Shown here in pieces: positions 45,837 to 53,648 of a stretch of 64,000 nt of DNA (within the stretch, counting starts at the first letter, position 1; the number at the start of each line of letters is the position of its first letter). The translations under genes were made by a program, and so were the position numbers. The DNA lies in assembly GCF_019802045.1 (NCBI RefSeq), contig NZ_JAHVHU010000002.1, positions 62,001-126,000 on the forward strand. The letters run 5' to 3'. The stretch comes from Membranihabitans marinus (GTDB taxonomy: Bacteria; Bacteroidota; Bacteroidia; Chitinophagales; Saprospiraceae). A model generated the notes under the pieces. The model was not told the DNA's origin and made no database searches. It saw only the letters and a list, made by a program, of their open reading frames with translations.

Positions 45837-46684
45837 CTTTTATGCGTCCATAACCAACATGCCGGTTGGTTTAATATATTTTCCATCACTTTTTTACTGT
45901 ACAGCGATGTGATTTCTTCCGGAGAATAATTCTGAGCATCCCGGACCAAAAGGGTAAACCGGGCTTCGTAAAATCCTTGTCGGATTTTTTCAATATAGAA
46001 ATAATATATGGGAATATTCCGACGGACGGCCAAGGTGCTCATCCCCGATACAAAAGGTGTCTGTACACCGAAAAAATCTGTCCAGTGGGCAGATTCTGTA
46101 AAAGGCGTCGATTGATCGCTGAGAAAAAGATAGGCGGAGGCGGAGCGGTCGGTCGTCAGGATATCCCGGATGACCTGCCCCATGGGGACCATCCGGGTGC
46201 CCAGTCTTTCCCGAAGCTGCGCTATGATCCGGTCCATGACCTGGTTTGATAGGGGTTTGTAAATGCCTACGGCACGTCCGGGGGTCTGATCTCCGGCAGA
46301 AAGTACCGCCCATTCCCAATTGTTTACATGAGCGCCCGCGAGAAACACATCCTGCCCGGTCTGCAAATCGCGGACGATTTCTTCGCTGAAATGGATCTCA
46401 AACCGACGCCGCAATTCCTCCGGTTTGATCGACCAGGCTTTGATGATCTCTGCAATGGTATCCATAAAATGACGGATGAACTGATGTTCCAGGATCTTGT
46501 GTTTTTCCGGAGTGTCATCAGGAAATGCAATTTCCATGTTGCGGGCGATCACTGAACGCCGATATCGGAAAAGTCCAAAGATAACCCAGCCCGTAAATCG
46601 GAACAAGCCATACAACCAGGCCAAGGGTAGTCTGCTCCATAGGTGAAAAGCTCCTGCTATCAGATAATATAAAATCTTTTGCAT
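45812..46684 (-). CDS. Lysophospholipid/lipid A acyltransferase (LpxL/HtrB family)
   Basis: 290-aa membrane-anchored enzyme. An N-terminal hydrophobic segment (RLPLAWLYGLFRFTGWVIFGLF) is followed by the H-x4-D/E catalytic motif AHVNNWEW, family sequences such as IYKPLSNQVMDRIIAQLRERLG, SDQSTPFTESAHW and the C-terminal LWTHKRWKR. It adds secondary acyl chains to lipid A or a related lipid. 25-bp overlap with the following outer-membrane protein gene suggests translational coupling. Confidence 0.92.
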   Translation of the reverse strand: MQKILYYLIAGAFHLWSRLPLAWLYGLFRFTGWVIFGLFRYRRSVIARNMEIAFPDDTPEKHKILEHQFIRHFMDTIAEIIKAWSIKPEELRRRFEIHFSEEIVRDLQTGQDVFLAGAHVNNWEWAVLSAGDQTPGRAVGIYKPLSNQVMDRIIAQLRERLGTRMVPMGQVIRDILTTDRSASAYLFLSDQSTPFTESAHWTDFFGVQTPFVSGMSTLAVRRNIPIYYFYIEKIRQGFYEARFTLLVRDAQNYSPEEITSLYSKKVMENILNQPACWLWTHKRWKRVLQY

Positions 46685-46743
46685 GGCAGTTCGGTTGATG
46701 GCGTGTGGGTGATTTTTGATGCATGTAAATGTAGCAAATAATA

Positions 46744-46942
46744 AGGAAGAAGTTGAAAGCTCAAAGCAAGGAAGCTCAAAGTCTCAAGCTCAAAGCTGAA
46801 AGTCTCAAGCTGAAAGTCTCAAGCTGAAAGCAAGGAAGCTCAAAGCTCAAAGTCTCAAGCTCAAAGCGAGGAAGCTCAAAGTCAAAAGCTCAAAGCTAAA
46901 AGCAAGGAAGCTCAAAGGTGAAAGGGGAAGGGGAAAGGGAAG
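46744..46942. repeat. Degenerate AAGCTCAAAG repeat array
   Basis: About 200 bp of AAGCTCAAAG, AAGCTGAAAG, GTCTCAAGCTC and GCAAGGAAGCTC words with no stable period, in the divergent promoter region between the acyltransferase and msrA. Same vocabulary as 8330-8481. No reading frame. Confidence 0.85.
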
Positions 46943-47042
46943 TTATTTTACGTTTTAAACGAAATGCGGTTATAATGTGTTAGATGAAAGAATTATCAAA
47001 AATTAAAGATGAAAAGGCCTGGTGGAGCTGGTCTCGGAATGT

Positions 47043-47073
47043 TTTGGTAACGAAATTACTGTCATTTAATTTG
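47043..47073 (+). promoter_or_regulatory. Candidate Bacteroidota promoter of msrA
   Basis: TTTG at 47043-47046, 19-bp spacer, TTAATTTG at 47066-47073 (7 of 8 with TAnnTTTG). The msrA ATG is only 10 bp further, which would imply a nearly leaderless mRNA. Suggestive only. Confidence 0.3.
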
Positions 47074-47083
47074 GAAATAGAGA

Positions 47084-47644
47084 ATGGATAATACAAAAAA
47101 CAAACAATTTGAAACAGCCACGCTCGGCGGCGGGTGTTTTTGGTGTACCGAGGCAGTTATGCTGGAGGTTAACGGGGTAGAAAATGTCGTATCGGGTTAT
47201 AGCGGTGGTGATACGCCCGGAAAACCCACTTACCGGGAAGTGTGTACCGGCCAAACCGGCCATGCCGAAGTGATTCAGGTGCAGTTCGACCCTGAAATAA
47301 TTTCGTATAAAGATCTGCTTCATATTTTTATGACCAGTCACGATCCAACTACCTTGAACCGGCAGGGAGCGGACAGAGGCACGCAGTATCGATCAGTGAT
47401 TTACTACCACGACCAGAATCAAAAAGAAACGGCTGAGGAGGTCCTGAATGAGATGGGGGATTTTTACGATGATCCCGTGGTTACAGAACTCAGCCCATTG
47501 GATGTGTTCTACGAAGCAGAAGCCAATCACCAGGATTATTACCGCAACAACACCTCCCAGGGATATTGCCGCATCGTCATAACGCCGAAGCTCAATAAAC
47601 TTCGACAAATGCACGCGGATAAACTAAAAACAGCATCCGCATAA
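47084..47644 (+). CDS. msrA: Peptide-methionine (S)-S-oxide reductase
   Basis: Repairs oxidised methionine (S form). 186 aa, standard length. The active site GGGCFWCTEA (catalytic Cys18) is followed by the conserved GYSGGDTPGKPTYREVCTGQTGHAE and the substrate Tyr/Glu residues, with HDPTTLNRQGADRGTQYRS intact. Start of a plus-strand group: a thioredoxin-like gene starts 7 bp after its stop. Confidence 0.96.
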   Translation: MDNTKNKQFETATLGGGCFWCTEAVMLEVNGVENVVSGYSGGDTPGKPTYREVCTGQTGHAEVIQVQFDPEIISYKDLLHIFMTSHDPTTLNRQGADRGTQYRSVIYYHDQNQKETAEEVLNEMGDFYDDPVVTELSPLDVFYEAEANHQDYYRNNTSQGYCRIVITPKLNKLRQMHADKLKTASA

Positions 47645-47651
47645 CGGGATT

Positions 47652-48164
47652 ATGAAAGATCACGATACAAACCAACCGCTGGAGAGTCAGACCGCGCCTG
47701 AGCTCCATGTGGATCAGTGGGTTGATCAAAATGGAGTGCCGACTGGCCCGGTGACTCTGTCCGATTATCATGGGAAATTCAAAGTTTTGTTTTGTTTTCA
47801 AAGCTGGTGCCCCGGCTGTCACAGCAAAGGATTTCCGGATCTGCAAATGATGGTCGAAGCGCTGAAAGGAAATGATGGCGTCGTTTTTCTGGCCATACAG
47901 ACCGTTTTTGAGGGTTTCCATGCCAATACGTATGAAAAAATGATCGAAACCCAAAGGAAGTATGGACTCCAAATTCCATTCGGACACGATGCCGGTCACG
48001 AAAGAAAGTCGGTCTCCCGAATCATGCAAAACTATGGAACAGGTGGGACACCCTGGTTTATATTTATCGATCAGGATGATCAGGTGGTTTTCGCGGACTT
48101 CCATTTGGATGTAGAAAAAGCCATCGAATTTTTAATTAAAACAACAACCAATAATGAAAAGTGA
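47652..48164 (+). CDS. Thioredoxin-fold/AhpC-TSA-like protein
   Basis: 170-aa cytosolic protein. FQSWCPGCHSKGFPDL holds a CPGC redox motif (C53, C56) in the TlpA/peroxiredoxin-like fold; GTGGTPWFIFID is the cis-Pro loop. It may recycle MsrA or reduce peroxides, consistent with its position between MsrA and a small GNAT gene. Overlaps the next gene by 11 bp. Confidence 0.88.
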   Translation: MKDHDTNQPLESQTAPELHVDQWVDQNGVPTGPVTLSDYHGKFKVLFCFQSWCPGCHSKGFPDLQMMVEALKGNDGVVFLAIQTVFEGFHANTYEKMIETQRKYGLQIPFGHDAGHERKSVSRIMQNYGTGGTPWFIFIDQDDQVVFADFHLDVEKAIEFLIKTTTNNEK

Positions 48165-48441
48165 AACGCTTACAGTACAACATCAACCAGATCAAAACCG
48201 GTTTGTCATGGATATCGAAGGGCAGACCGCGACCGTAAATTACCGCCACCGGGATGGAAAGATTTGGTTGGTGCATTCCGAAGTGCCGCTGAATCTGCGG
48301 GGACAGGGGTATGGCAAAATATTGGTTCACAAGACGTTTGAGAAGCTGACCGAAGAGGGGTATGAAGCGGTGTCCGTTTGTCCGTTTATACGCAAAGTAG
48401 CCGCGCGAAGTGAGCGATGGAAGGAAGTGGTCGAGCATTAG
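48154..48441 (+). CDS. Small GNAT-family N-acetyltransferase (NATD1/YjdJ-like)
   Basis: 95-aa mini-acetyltransferase. FVMDIEGQTATVNYRHRDG and EVPLNLRGQGYGKILV (acetyl-CoA loop) and CPFIRKVAARSERW match the short GNAT family (YjdJ). Overlaps the thioredoxin-like gene by 11 bp, so it is part of the same operon. A degenerate repeat array begins directly after its stop. Confidence 0.9.
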   Translation: MKSETLTVQHQPDQNRFVMDIEGQTATVNYRHRDGKIWLVHSEVPLNLRGQGYGKILVHKTFEKLTEEGYEAVSVCPFIRKVAARSERWKEVVEH

Positions 48442-48640
48442 TGGTGGTTGAGACGCTGCGCATTTAGGAGTTGGGGCGCTACGCTCTTAGTTGTTAGGGC
48501 GCTTCGCTTTTGGTACGCTGTGCTTTTGGGAGTTGGGGCGCTACGCTTTTGGGCGCTGCGCTCTTGGTTGTTGGTACGCCTCCCTACTTCGTGACGGGAG
48601 GTAAACTTCGCTGTTAGTGTTTCCTCCCTTAGCCATTAGC
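48442..48640. repeat. GCGCTACGCT/GGTACGCT hairpin repeat array after a stop codon
   Basis: Units of GGCGCTACGCTCTTAG, GGCGCTTCGCTTTTGG, GGTACGCTGTGC and GGGCGCTGCGCTCTTGG with a GCG-CTN-CGC core. A larger stem CCTCCC...GGGAGG lies at 48590-48602. Related to arrays at 29617 and 51935. Begins immediately after the GNAT stop. Confidence 0.75.
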
Positions 48641-48722
48641 CATGAGATGGAGCGATATCTGAGTCAAAATAATGGGTGCAAAAAAGCAATTTTGCAAGAA
48701 ATATTAAAAAAGAAAAATCATT

Positions 48723-49004
48723 ATGAAAGCTATTTGGAATGATCAGGTCGTCGCCGAGAGTGATGAAACCAAGATTGTAGAAGGGAACCATTATTTTCCG
48801 CGGAGCAGCATCCGGGAAGCGTATTTTAAACCATCAGATACCCGTACCCACTGTCATTGGAAGGGCGAGGCATCCTACCTGACCCTTGAGGTAGATGGTG
48901 AAGAAAATGAGGATGCAGCCTGGTATTATCCGGAACCCTTTGACGCTGCCAGTCACATCCAGGATTATGTCGCCTTTTGGAAAGGGGTGGAAGTCAATGA
49001 TTAA
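48723..49004 (+). CDS. DUF427 domain protein
   Basis: 93-aa protein of a conserved, structurally defined but functionally unassigned family. AIWNDQVVAESDETKIVEGNHYFP, THCHWKGEASYLTLEVDG and AAWYYPEPFDAASHIQDYVAFW span the whole domain. Isolated from the previous operon by the repeat array; no partner is obvious. Confidence 0.93.
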   Translation: MKAIWNDQVVAESDETKIVEGNHYFPRSSIREAYFKPSDTRTHCHWKGEASYLTLEVDGEENEDAAWYYPEPFDAASHIQDYVAFWKGVEVND

Positions 49005-49256
49005 TTATGAATGGTTGATGCGGGATTAGTGGGTTTTTTTGTGTTCGCATCATTAATTCTTTAGTACATGGAGAGTACATGAGTTTTATTTTGTGGTTTG
49101 ATTTTTAAGTTTTGGATTAGATTCTGGTCTTCTGATGTGTTTTCATTTTTTTGGGGTGTGCTGGAGGTTGGTGGTACCGTTTGTGGTTGGATACATATCG
49201 TTGTCAACTAAGAGTTTGTCTGCCAACGAAAGACCACCTACAAAGAAAAAAAGCTG

Positions 49257-49748
49257 ATGATTGAAAAAATAGCATTTGGAGGGGGGTGTCACTGGTGTAC
49301 GGAAGCCGTGTTTCAGTCGTTGATCGGAGTCGAAATAGTGGAACAGGGATTTGTGGCATCTACTGGTGCGAATGATACTTTTTCGGAAGCGGTTGTGGTT
49401 CATTTTGACAAAGAAAAAATTTCACTAAGGGAGCTCCTGACCATACATCTACATACCCATGCCAGTACTTCGGAACATCGAATGCGGGTAAAGTACAGGT
49501 CAGCTGTTTATGCTTTTTCTGCTGCGCAGATCGATCAGGTGAATTCAGAACTGGCCGTATTGCGCAAAGATTTTGAGAAGAAGCTCGTCATCAAAGTGTT
49601 GCCCTTCAGGGCGTTTCGTCCGTCTGAAGAGCAGTTTAGAATCTATTATTACAACGATCCGGAGAAGCCTTTTTGTAAAACTTATATACAGCCCAAGTTG
49701 GATCGGATAGCTGGTAAATTTCCAGATAAGTTAAAAAATAGAAGCTGA
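49257..49748 (+). CDS. Divergent MsrA-like protein
   Basis: 163-aa second MsrA-fold protein. The catalytic motif is GGGCHWC (Cys11), with Phe replaced by His; GYSGG is missing (VEQGFVAS instead), and the R-S-A-V-Y region (RVKYRSAVYAF) is kept while the C-terminal HQ-type residues are changed to EEQFRIYYYND. It may reduce another methionine sulfoxide or act in a different redox step. Only ~30 percent like the msrA upstream by eye. Transcribed alone. Confidence 0.85.
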   Translation: MIEKIAFGGGCHWCTEAVFQSLIGVEIVEQGFVASTGANDTFSEAVVVHFDKEKISLRELLTIHLHTHASTSEHRMRVKYRSAVYAFSAAQIDQVNSELAVLRKDFEKKLVIKVLPFRAFRPSEEQFRIYYYNDPEKPFCKTYIQPKLDRIAGKFPDKLKNRS

Positions 49749-50278
49749 AACCACTCTAGAAAATCATATTTTAAAATGATTACTCCCTCCAAAAAGGAAT
49801 CACTACGATTGACATCCATAGAAAAAGACTTCACCCTAATTTATAACACATAGACGCCAATGGAGACCAACTACCCACAGCGTTTCAACCAATCTAGTCG
49901 TTGATTTTCAAAATTCAATACTCTATTATATATGTAAATGGCGTGGTGCCTAAAGCCTGCCTGACTACTTCCTATTATTGAACATTGCTGGTATACAGAA
50001 TTCAACGTGTGCAGTCGGCAGTTTAAACCAGCTTGCCCCATATGGTATTTGGGGGACCGATACGGGGGCTTCTGCTACTATTTATCCGGTAAAACGCTTC
50101 CCTTTCATTAGTACTTCGTTCCAATGCAATGCCCGGGAGAAAGGAACAACTCTGTTCGACTTCAAGACTGATATCAAGTCAAAACCACTGGCCCCCTGTA
50201 GCGGCGACTTTAGTCGCTCGAAATGAAATAAAAATTTTCATCAATTCATCTACAATAGTATGCTATTATCCCGGGTAT
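49749..50278. other. Intergenic region, about 530 bp, no clear gene
   Basis: One short open frame from 49978 (STCAVGSLNQLAPYGIWGTD) matches nothing I recognise. A word TGCCTAAAGCCTGCCTGAC at 49950-49968 recurs almost identically at 60946-60964, and a hairpin GCGACT-TT-AGTCGC is at about 50203-50216. Upstream part of the Crp-type gene. Confidence 0.4.
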
Positions 50279-50884
50279 ATGATATATTCGGATATGGACA
50301 GTAATTTTCAAAAGTATCTAAAAACAGAATGGGGATTGTCAGCGGTTGACATCGTCAACCTGGAGCCGTTCTTTCATTCGGAGGAAGCTAAAAAAGGGGA
50401 TATCCTGGTGCGGAAGGGCAGTAGAGGGCGTTCTTTTTATTTCGTAGAAGAAGGGATGCTGCGTATGTATGATATTTCTGAAGACGGGCGGGAACATATC
50501 TTGCATTTTGCTCCGGAAAACTGGATTCTTGGTGACCGCGGCAGCGTGTATTTTGATGAACCGGCGTTCTTTTATATCGATGCGATCGAAGATACTTTGA
50601 TAGTCCGTTTTGATCTAGCGATGATGGATCAGTTGACGAACCTTTGTCCGGACTTCAGGGAAAACAATGATCTTTTGCTTCACAATCATATTCGTCACCT
50701 CAACCGGCGCATCAACCTTCTTCAAGGGGCTACAGCGCGTACACGCTATTTGAATTTTATTGAATTGTATCCAGACGTTTTATTGCGGGTGCCCCAATGG
50801 ATGGTGGCATCCTATCTCGGTATCGCACCGGAAAGTCTGAGCCGGGTGCGGCGGGAGTTGGCCAAAGAGAACTTCAAACCATGA
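50279..50884 (+). CDS. Crp/Fnr family transcription regulator
   Basis: About 201 aa. N-terminal cNMP-type beta barrel (ILVRKGSRGRSFYFVEEGMLRMYDISEDGREHILHFAPENWILGD) with no clear cAMP contact residues, followed by a helix-turn-helix (VPQWMVASYLGIAPESLSRVRREL). Bacteroidota members of this type regulate stress and redox genes. Start at 50279 or 50294 (MDSNFQ); the frame to 50129 is extended over non-conserved sequence. Pirin follows after 170 bp. Confidence 0.9.
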   Translation: MIYSDMDSNFQKYLKTEWGLSAVDIVNLEPFFHSEEAKKGDILVRKGSRGRSFYFVEEGMLRMYDISEDGREHILHFAPENWILGDRGSVYFDEPAFFYIDAIEDTLIVRFDLAMMDQLTNLCPDFRENNDLLLHNHIRHLNRRINLLQGATARTRYLNFIELYPDVLLRVPQWMVASYLGIAPESLSRVRRELAKENFKP

Positions 50885-51023
50885 TCTGTTATCTACCCGG
50901 ACAGGATGCTCATGAGGAGAAAGATCGCAGTATGGGTGCTAGAGATAGTACTTTCCCGATTTTTAATCCGATGAATGATTTCAGATCCTAACATAAGTCA
51001 ATGGACAGGTAGTGTTGTCTTTC

Positions 51024-51031
51024 TATTTTTG
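51024..51031 (+). promoter_or_regulatory. Candidate -7 element before the pirin gene
   Basis: TATTTTTG matches TAnnTTTG exactly, 24 bp upstream of the pirin ATG. No TTTG was seen at 17-21 bp upstream, so the promoter assignment is weak. Confidence 0.3.
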
Positions 51032-51054
51032 TAGAACATTAAATAGAAGATATT

Positions 51055-51933
51055 ATGAAAACGAAAAATGTAGAAATGGTGATGAAACCACGCGAGGCAC
51101 ATTATGTGGGTGATGGTTTCCGGGTACACAATTTTATTCCGAGTGGGTATGGATTGACGATGCAACGGATGGACCCATTTATCATGCTCGATTATAATTC
51201 CAAGTTTCATTTTTCAGGGACGGAAAAACCCAGAGGTGTTGGTGTACATCCACACCGGGGATTTGAAACAGTGACTATTGCTTATCAGGGAAAAGTGGCA
51301 CACCATGATAGTTCAGGAGGTGGTGGCGTGATCGGAGAAGGTGATGTTCAGTGGATGACAGCGGCTTCAGGGGTTTTGCACAAAGAATACCACGAAAGAG
51401 CGTGGAGTAAAGAAGGGGGTGATTTTCAAATGGTGCAGCTGTGGGTGAATCTGCCTGCGAAGGACAAGATGTCACCGCCCAAATACCAAAGTCTTGAGAA
51501 TAAGGATATTAACCGATATGAATTGGAGAATGGTATGGGAGAGATTGAAGTGATCGCTGGAAAATACAACGGAGTAAAAGGATCGGCATCCACGTTTACG
51601 CCCGTGCATTTGTACAATGCTCATCTAAAAAATGGGGGATCGGCTGATTTTTCTTTACCTGCGAACTACAATACCGCTTTGTTAGTCATCGAAGGCGGTG
51701 TGAAAATAAATAATGGAGAGCACGTTCCGACCGATCATTTTGTATTGATGGGAAATGAAGGTGAAAATTTTTCGGTAGAAGCCACAGAAGATTCTCTGGT
51801 ACTGGTGATGAGCGGAGAACCTATCGGAGAACCCATAGCGGCCCAAGGTCCCTTTGTCATGAATACCAAAGCGGAGTTGGCGCAGGCAATGCGGGATTTT
51901 AATATGGGGCAATTCGGGTTTCTTGAAGATTAG
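51055..51933 (+). CDS. Pirin family protein
   Basis: 292-aa bicupin, metal-dependent; proposed quercetinase or redox-sensing function. The N-terminal cupin holds HPHRGFETVTI (H65, H67), VAHHDSSGG and GVLHKEYHE (H109, E111), the Fe(II)-binding set. The second cupin contains LVIEGGVKIN. Placed after the Crp-type regulator, before an FMN reductase, in a redox cluster. A repeat array begins 2 bp after its stop. Confidence 0.93.
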   Translation: MKTKNVEMVMKPREAHYVGDGFRVHNFIPSGYGLTMQRMDPFIMLDYNSKFHFSGTEKPRGVGVHPHRGFETVTIAYQGKVAHHDSSGGGGVIGEGDVQWMTAASGVLHKEYHERAWSKEGGDFQMVQLWVNLPAKDKMSPPKYQSLENKDINRYELENGMGEIEVIAGKYNGVKGSASTFTPVHLYNAHLKNGGSADFSLPANYNTALLVIEGGVKINNGEHVPTDHFVLMGNEGENFSVEATEDSLVLVMSGEPIGEPIAAQGPFVMNTKAELAQAMRDFNMGQFGFLED

Positions 51934-51934
51934 A

Positions 51935-52035
51935 TGTTGGGACGCTTCGCTATTGGGTATTGGTACGCTTTGCTATTGGGTATTGGGACGCTTCGCTATT
52001 GGGTATTGGGACGCTTTGCTATTGGGTATTGGTCG
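51935..52035. repeat. 23-bp repeat array after the pirin stop
   Basis: Four units, exact 23-bp spacing (ACGC at 51942, 51965, 51988, 52011), alternating ACGCTTCGCT and ACGCTTTGCT followed by ATTGGGTATTGG. It starts 2 bp after the stop codon and ends in GGTCGTTGG. Same family as 29617 and 48442. Confidence 0.85.
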
Positions 52036-52125
52036 TTGGTTAAGACGCGAATAGTACGCTCCGGTAAATCATTTTAAACAACAAAAGCCTCAACGTATTA
52101 ACAAATAACTAAATAACGAATTCTA

Positions 52126-52698
52126 ATGAAATATAATCTAAAGGTAATTGTCGCCAGCACGCGCCCCGGACGCAAAGGAATGGCCATAGCAGAATGGTTT
52201 CTCGATGTATTGAAAGATTTTTCAGAATTTGAGGTGGAGCTACTGGATCTTAAGGCGGTGGACCTTCCTTTTTTGGATGAAGCAGAACATCCAAGATCGC
52301 AAAAATACGAGAATGACCATACCAAAAAATGGAGTGCTGTAATTGCTGAAGCGGATGCTTTTGTCGTCGTCACCCCGGAGTACAATCATGGTCCACCTGC
52401 ATCAATCGTTAACGCGTTGGACTTTTTGAGTAAAGAATGGGCCGAAAAACCCATGGCGTTTGTCAGTTATGGTGGGGTGTCAGCGGGAACCAGAGCCGTA
52501 GTTCGGTTGTTGCCCTCAGTAGTCGCATTAGGCATGATGCCAATACCTCAGGCCGTAAATATTCCATTTTTTGCACAGTTCATAGATTCCGATGGTAAGT
52601 TTGAAGGAAATCAAATATCTGAAAAAGCTGCCCGAAATATGGTGAATGAATTGATTCGGTGGACAACTGCTTTGAAAGGGATGAGAGTAGTATCTTGA
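52126..52698 (+). CDS. NADPH-dependent FMN reductase family protein
   Basis: 190-aa flavodoxin-fold oxidoreductase. VIVASTRPGRKGMAIAEWF is the FMN phosphate-binding loop, VVVTPEYNHGPPASIVNALDFL the conserved second loop, and FVSYGGVSAGTRAVVRL the third. It reduces FMN, azo compounds or quinones. The start follows a short AACGCCTCAACG repeat. Sits between pirin and a TMEM175-type gene. Confidence 0.93.
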   Translation: MKYNLKVIVASTRPGRKGMAIAEWFLDVLKDFSEFEVELLDLKAVDLPFLDEAEHPRSQKYENDHTKKWSAVIAEADAFVVVTPEYNHGPPASIVNALDFLSKEWAEKPMAFVSYGGVSAGTRAVVRLLPSVVALGMMPIPQAVNIPFFAQFIDSDGKFEGNQISEKAARNMVNELIRWTTALKGMRVVS

Positions 52699-52799
52699 TG
52701 GATGCTGGCCAGGGTCTGAAATTTATTTTAGAAAAAATCGCACTACAACGTTTCCGACAAACCACTTAGGAACTGAACGCAAAAACGTAAGATGAAAAT

Positions 52800-53378
52800 A
52801 TGAGATCAGGACGATTAGAAGCTTTTAGCGATGGCGTGTTAGCGATTATTATCACCATCATGGTGCTGGAATTGTCAGTGCCGGATGATACAAACTGGGG
52901 ATCATTACTTGAGATTGCTCCTACGCTGATCAGTTATATACTGAGCTTTATCTACGTGGGGATTTATTGGAACAATCATCACCATTTATTTCAAGTGACC
53001 CGACGAGTAAACGGAAAAGTTTTATGGGCGAACCTCCATTTATTGTTCTGGTTGTCGTTGATCCCGTTTACGACGAGCTGGGTGGGTGAAAATCATCAGG
53101 CGTCGTTGCCGGTAGCGTCCTATGGCTTTGTACTTATGATGGCTGCAGTGGGCTGGTATATTTTACAGAGAACTTTAAGAGAGCTTGATCCTGAAAACGA
53201 AGATCTGGCCCAGGTGACCAAGGGGGGACCAAAGGAAATAGTTTCTGTGGTGCTATATGCCCTGTCTATCGGATTAGCTTTTGCCAATGTGTGGGTATCA
53301 ATTGGAATCATCTTCGGAATTGCCGCCCTGTGGGTCATCCCGGAGAAAGGGGTAGAGACCATAGATTATCAGGGGTAA
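52800..53378 (+). CDS. TMEM175 family (DUF1211) potassium channel-like protein
   Basis: 192-aa membrane protein with six hydrophobic segments. MRSGRLEAFSDGVLAIIITIMVLEL carries the RxxxFSDG signature of the bacterial TMEM175 potassium-channel family; HH-rich GIYWNNHHHLF and the later LFWLSLIPFTTSW are typical. A role in potassium leak is inferred from the family. Confidence 0.92.
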   Translation: MRSGRLEAFSDGVLAIIITIMVLELSVPDDTNWGSLLEIAPTLISYILSFIYVGIYWNNHHHLFQVTRRVNGKVLWANLHLLFWLSLIPFTTSWVGENHQASLPVASYGFVLMMAAVGWYILQRTLRELDPENEDLAQVTKGGPKEIVSVVLYALSIGLAFANVWVSIGIIFGIAALWVIPEKGVETIDYQG

Positions 53379-53429
53379 AAGTGGATTATATAGTTTGCCT
53401 GGCCACAGCCTCTGATTTAAAGGGGATTG

Positions 53430-53520
53430 GATGTAGTGGTTGATAAGGTTTATGAGGTTGATAAGGTTGATGGGGTTTATGAGGTTTATGAGGTGTATGG
53501 GGTTGATAAGTTTATTGACA
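53430..53520. repeat. GGTTGATAAGGTTTATGAG simple repeat array
   Basis: Alternating GGTTGATAAGG, TTTATGAGG and GGTTTATGAGG words over about 90 bp, 50 bp after the TMEM175 stop. Low complexity; the frame on the minus strand encodes a spurious INLINPINL chain and is not a gene. Confidence 0.75.
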
Positions 53521-53562
53521 CAGTTTATTGGATTCTCCCTTCTCCAGTAAGTTCTTTGAAAT

Positions 53563-53648
53563 AACAAACGCCTCAACGTATTAACAAATAACAAAATAGC
53601 GAATAACAAACGCCCCAACGTATCAACAGATCACTTAATAACGAATAA
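53563..53648. repeat. AACGCCTCAACG repeat, two tandem copies
   Basis: Two units of about 40 bp beginning AAATAACAAACGCC and continuing TCAACGTATTAACAAATAAC and AATAACGAAT. A third copy lies at 52081-52125 upstream of the FMN reductase gene. Abuts the stop of the epimerase gene. Confidence 0.8.

Noticed and set aside
53298-53618. Minus-strand ORF encoding an INLINPINL-like chain
   Set aside because: It is translation of a simple-sequence repeat, overlaps the TMEM175 gene and has no known domain.
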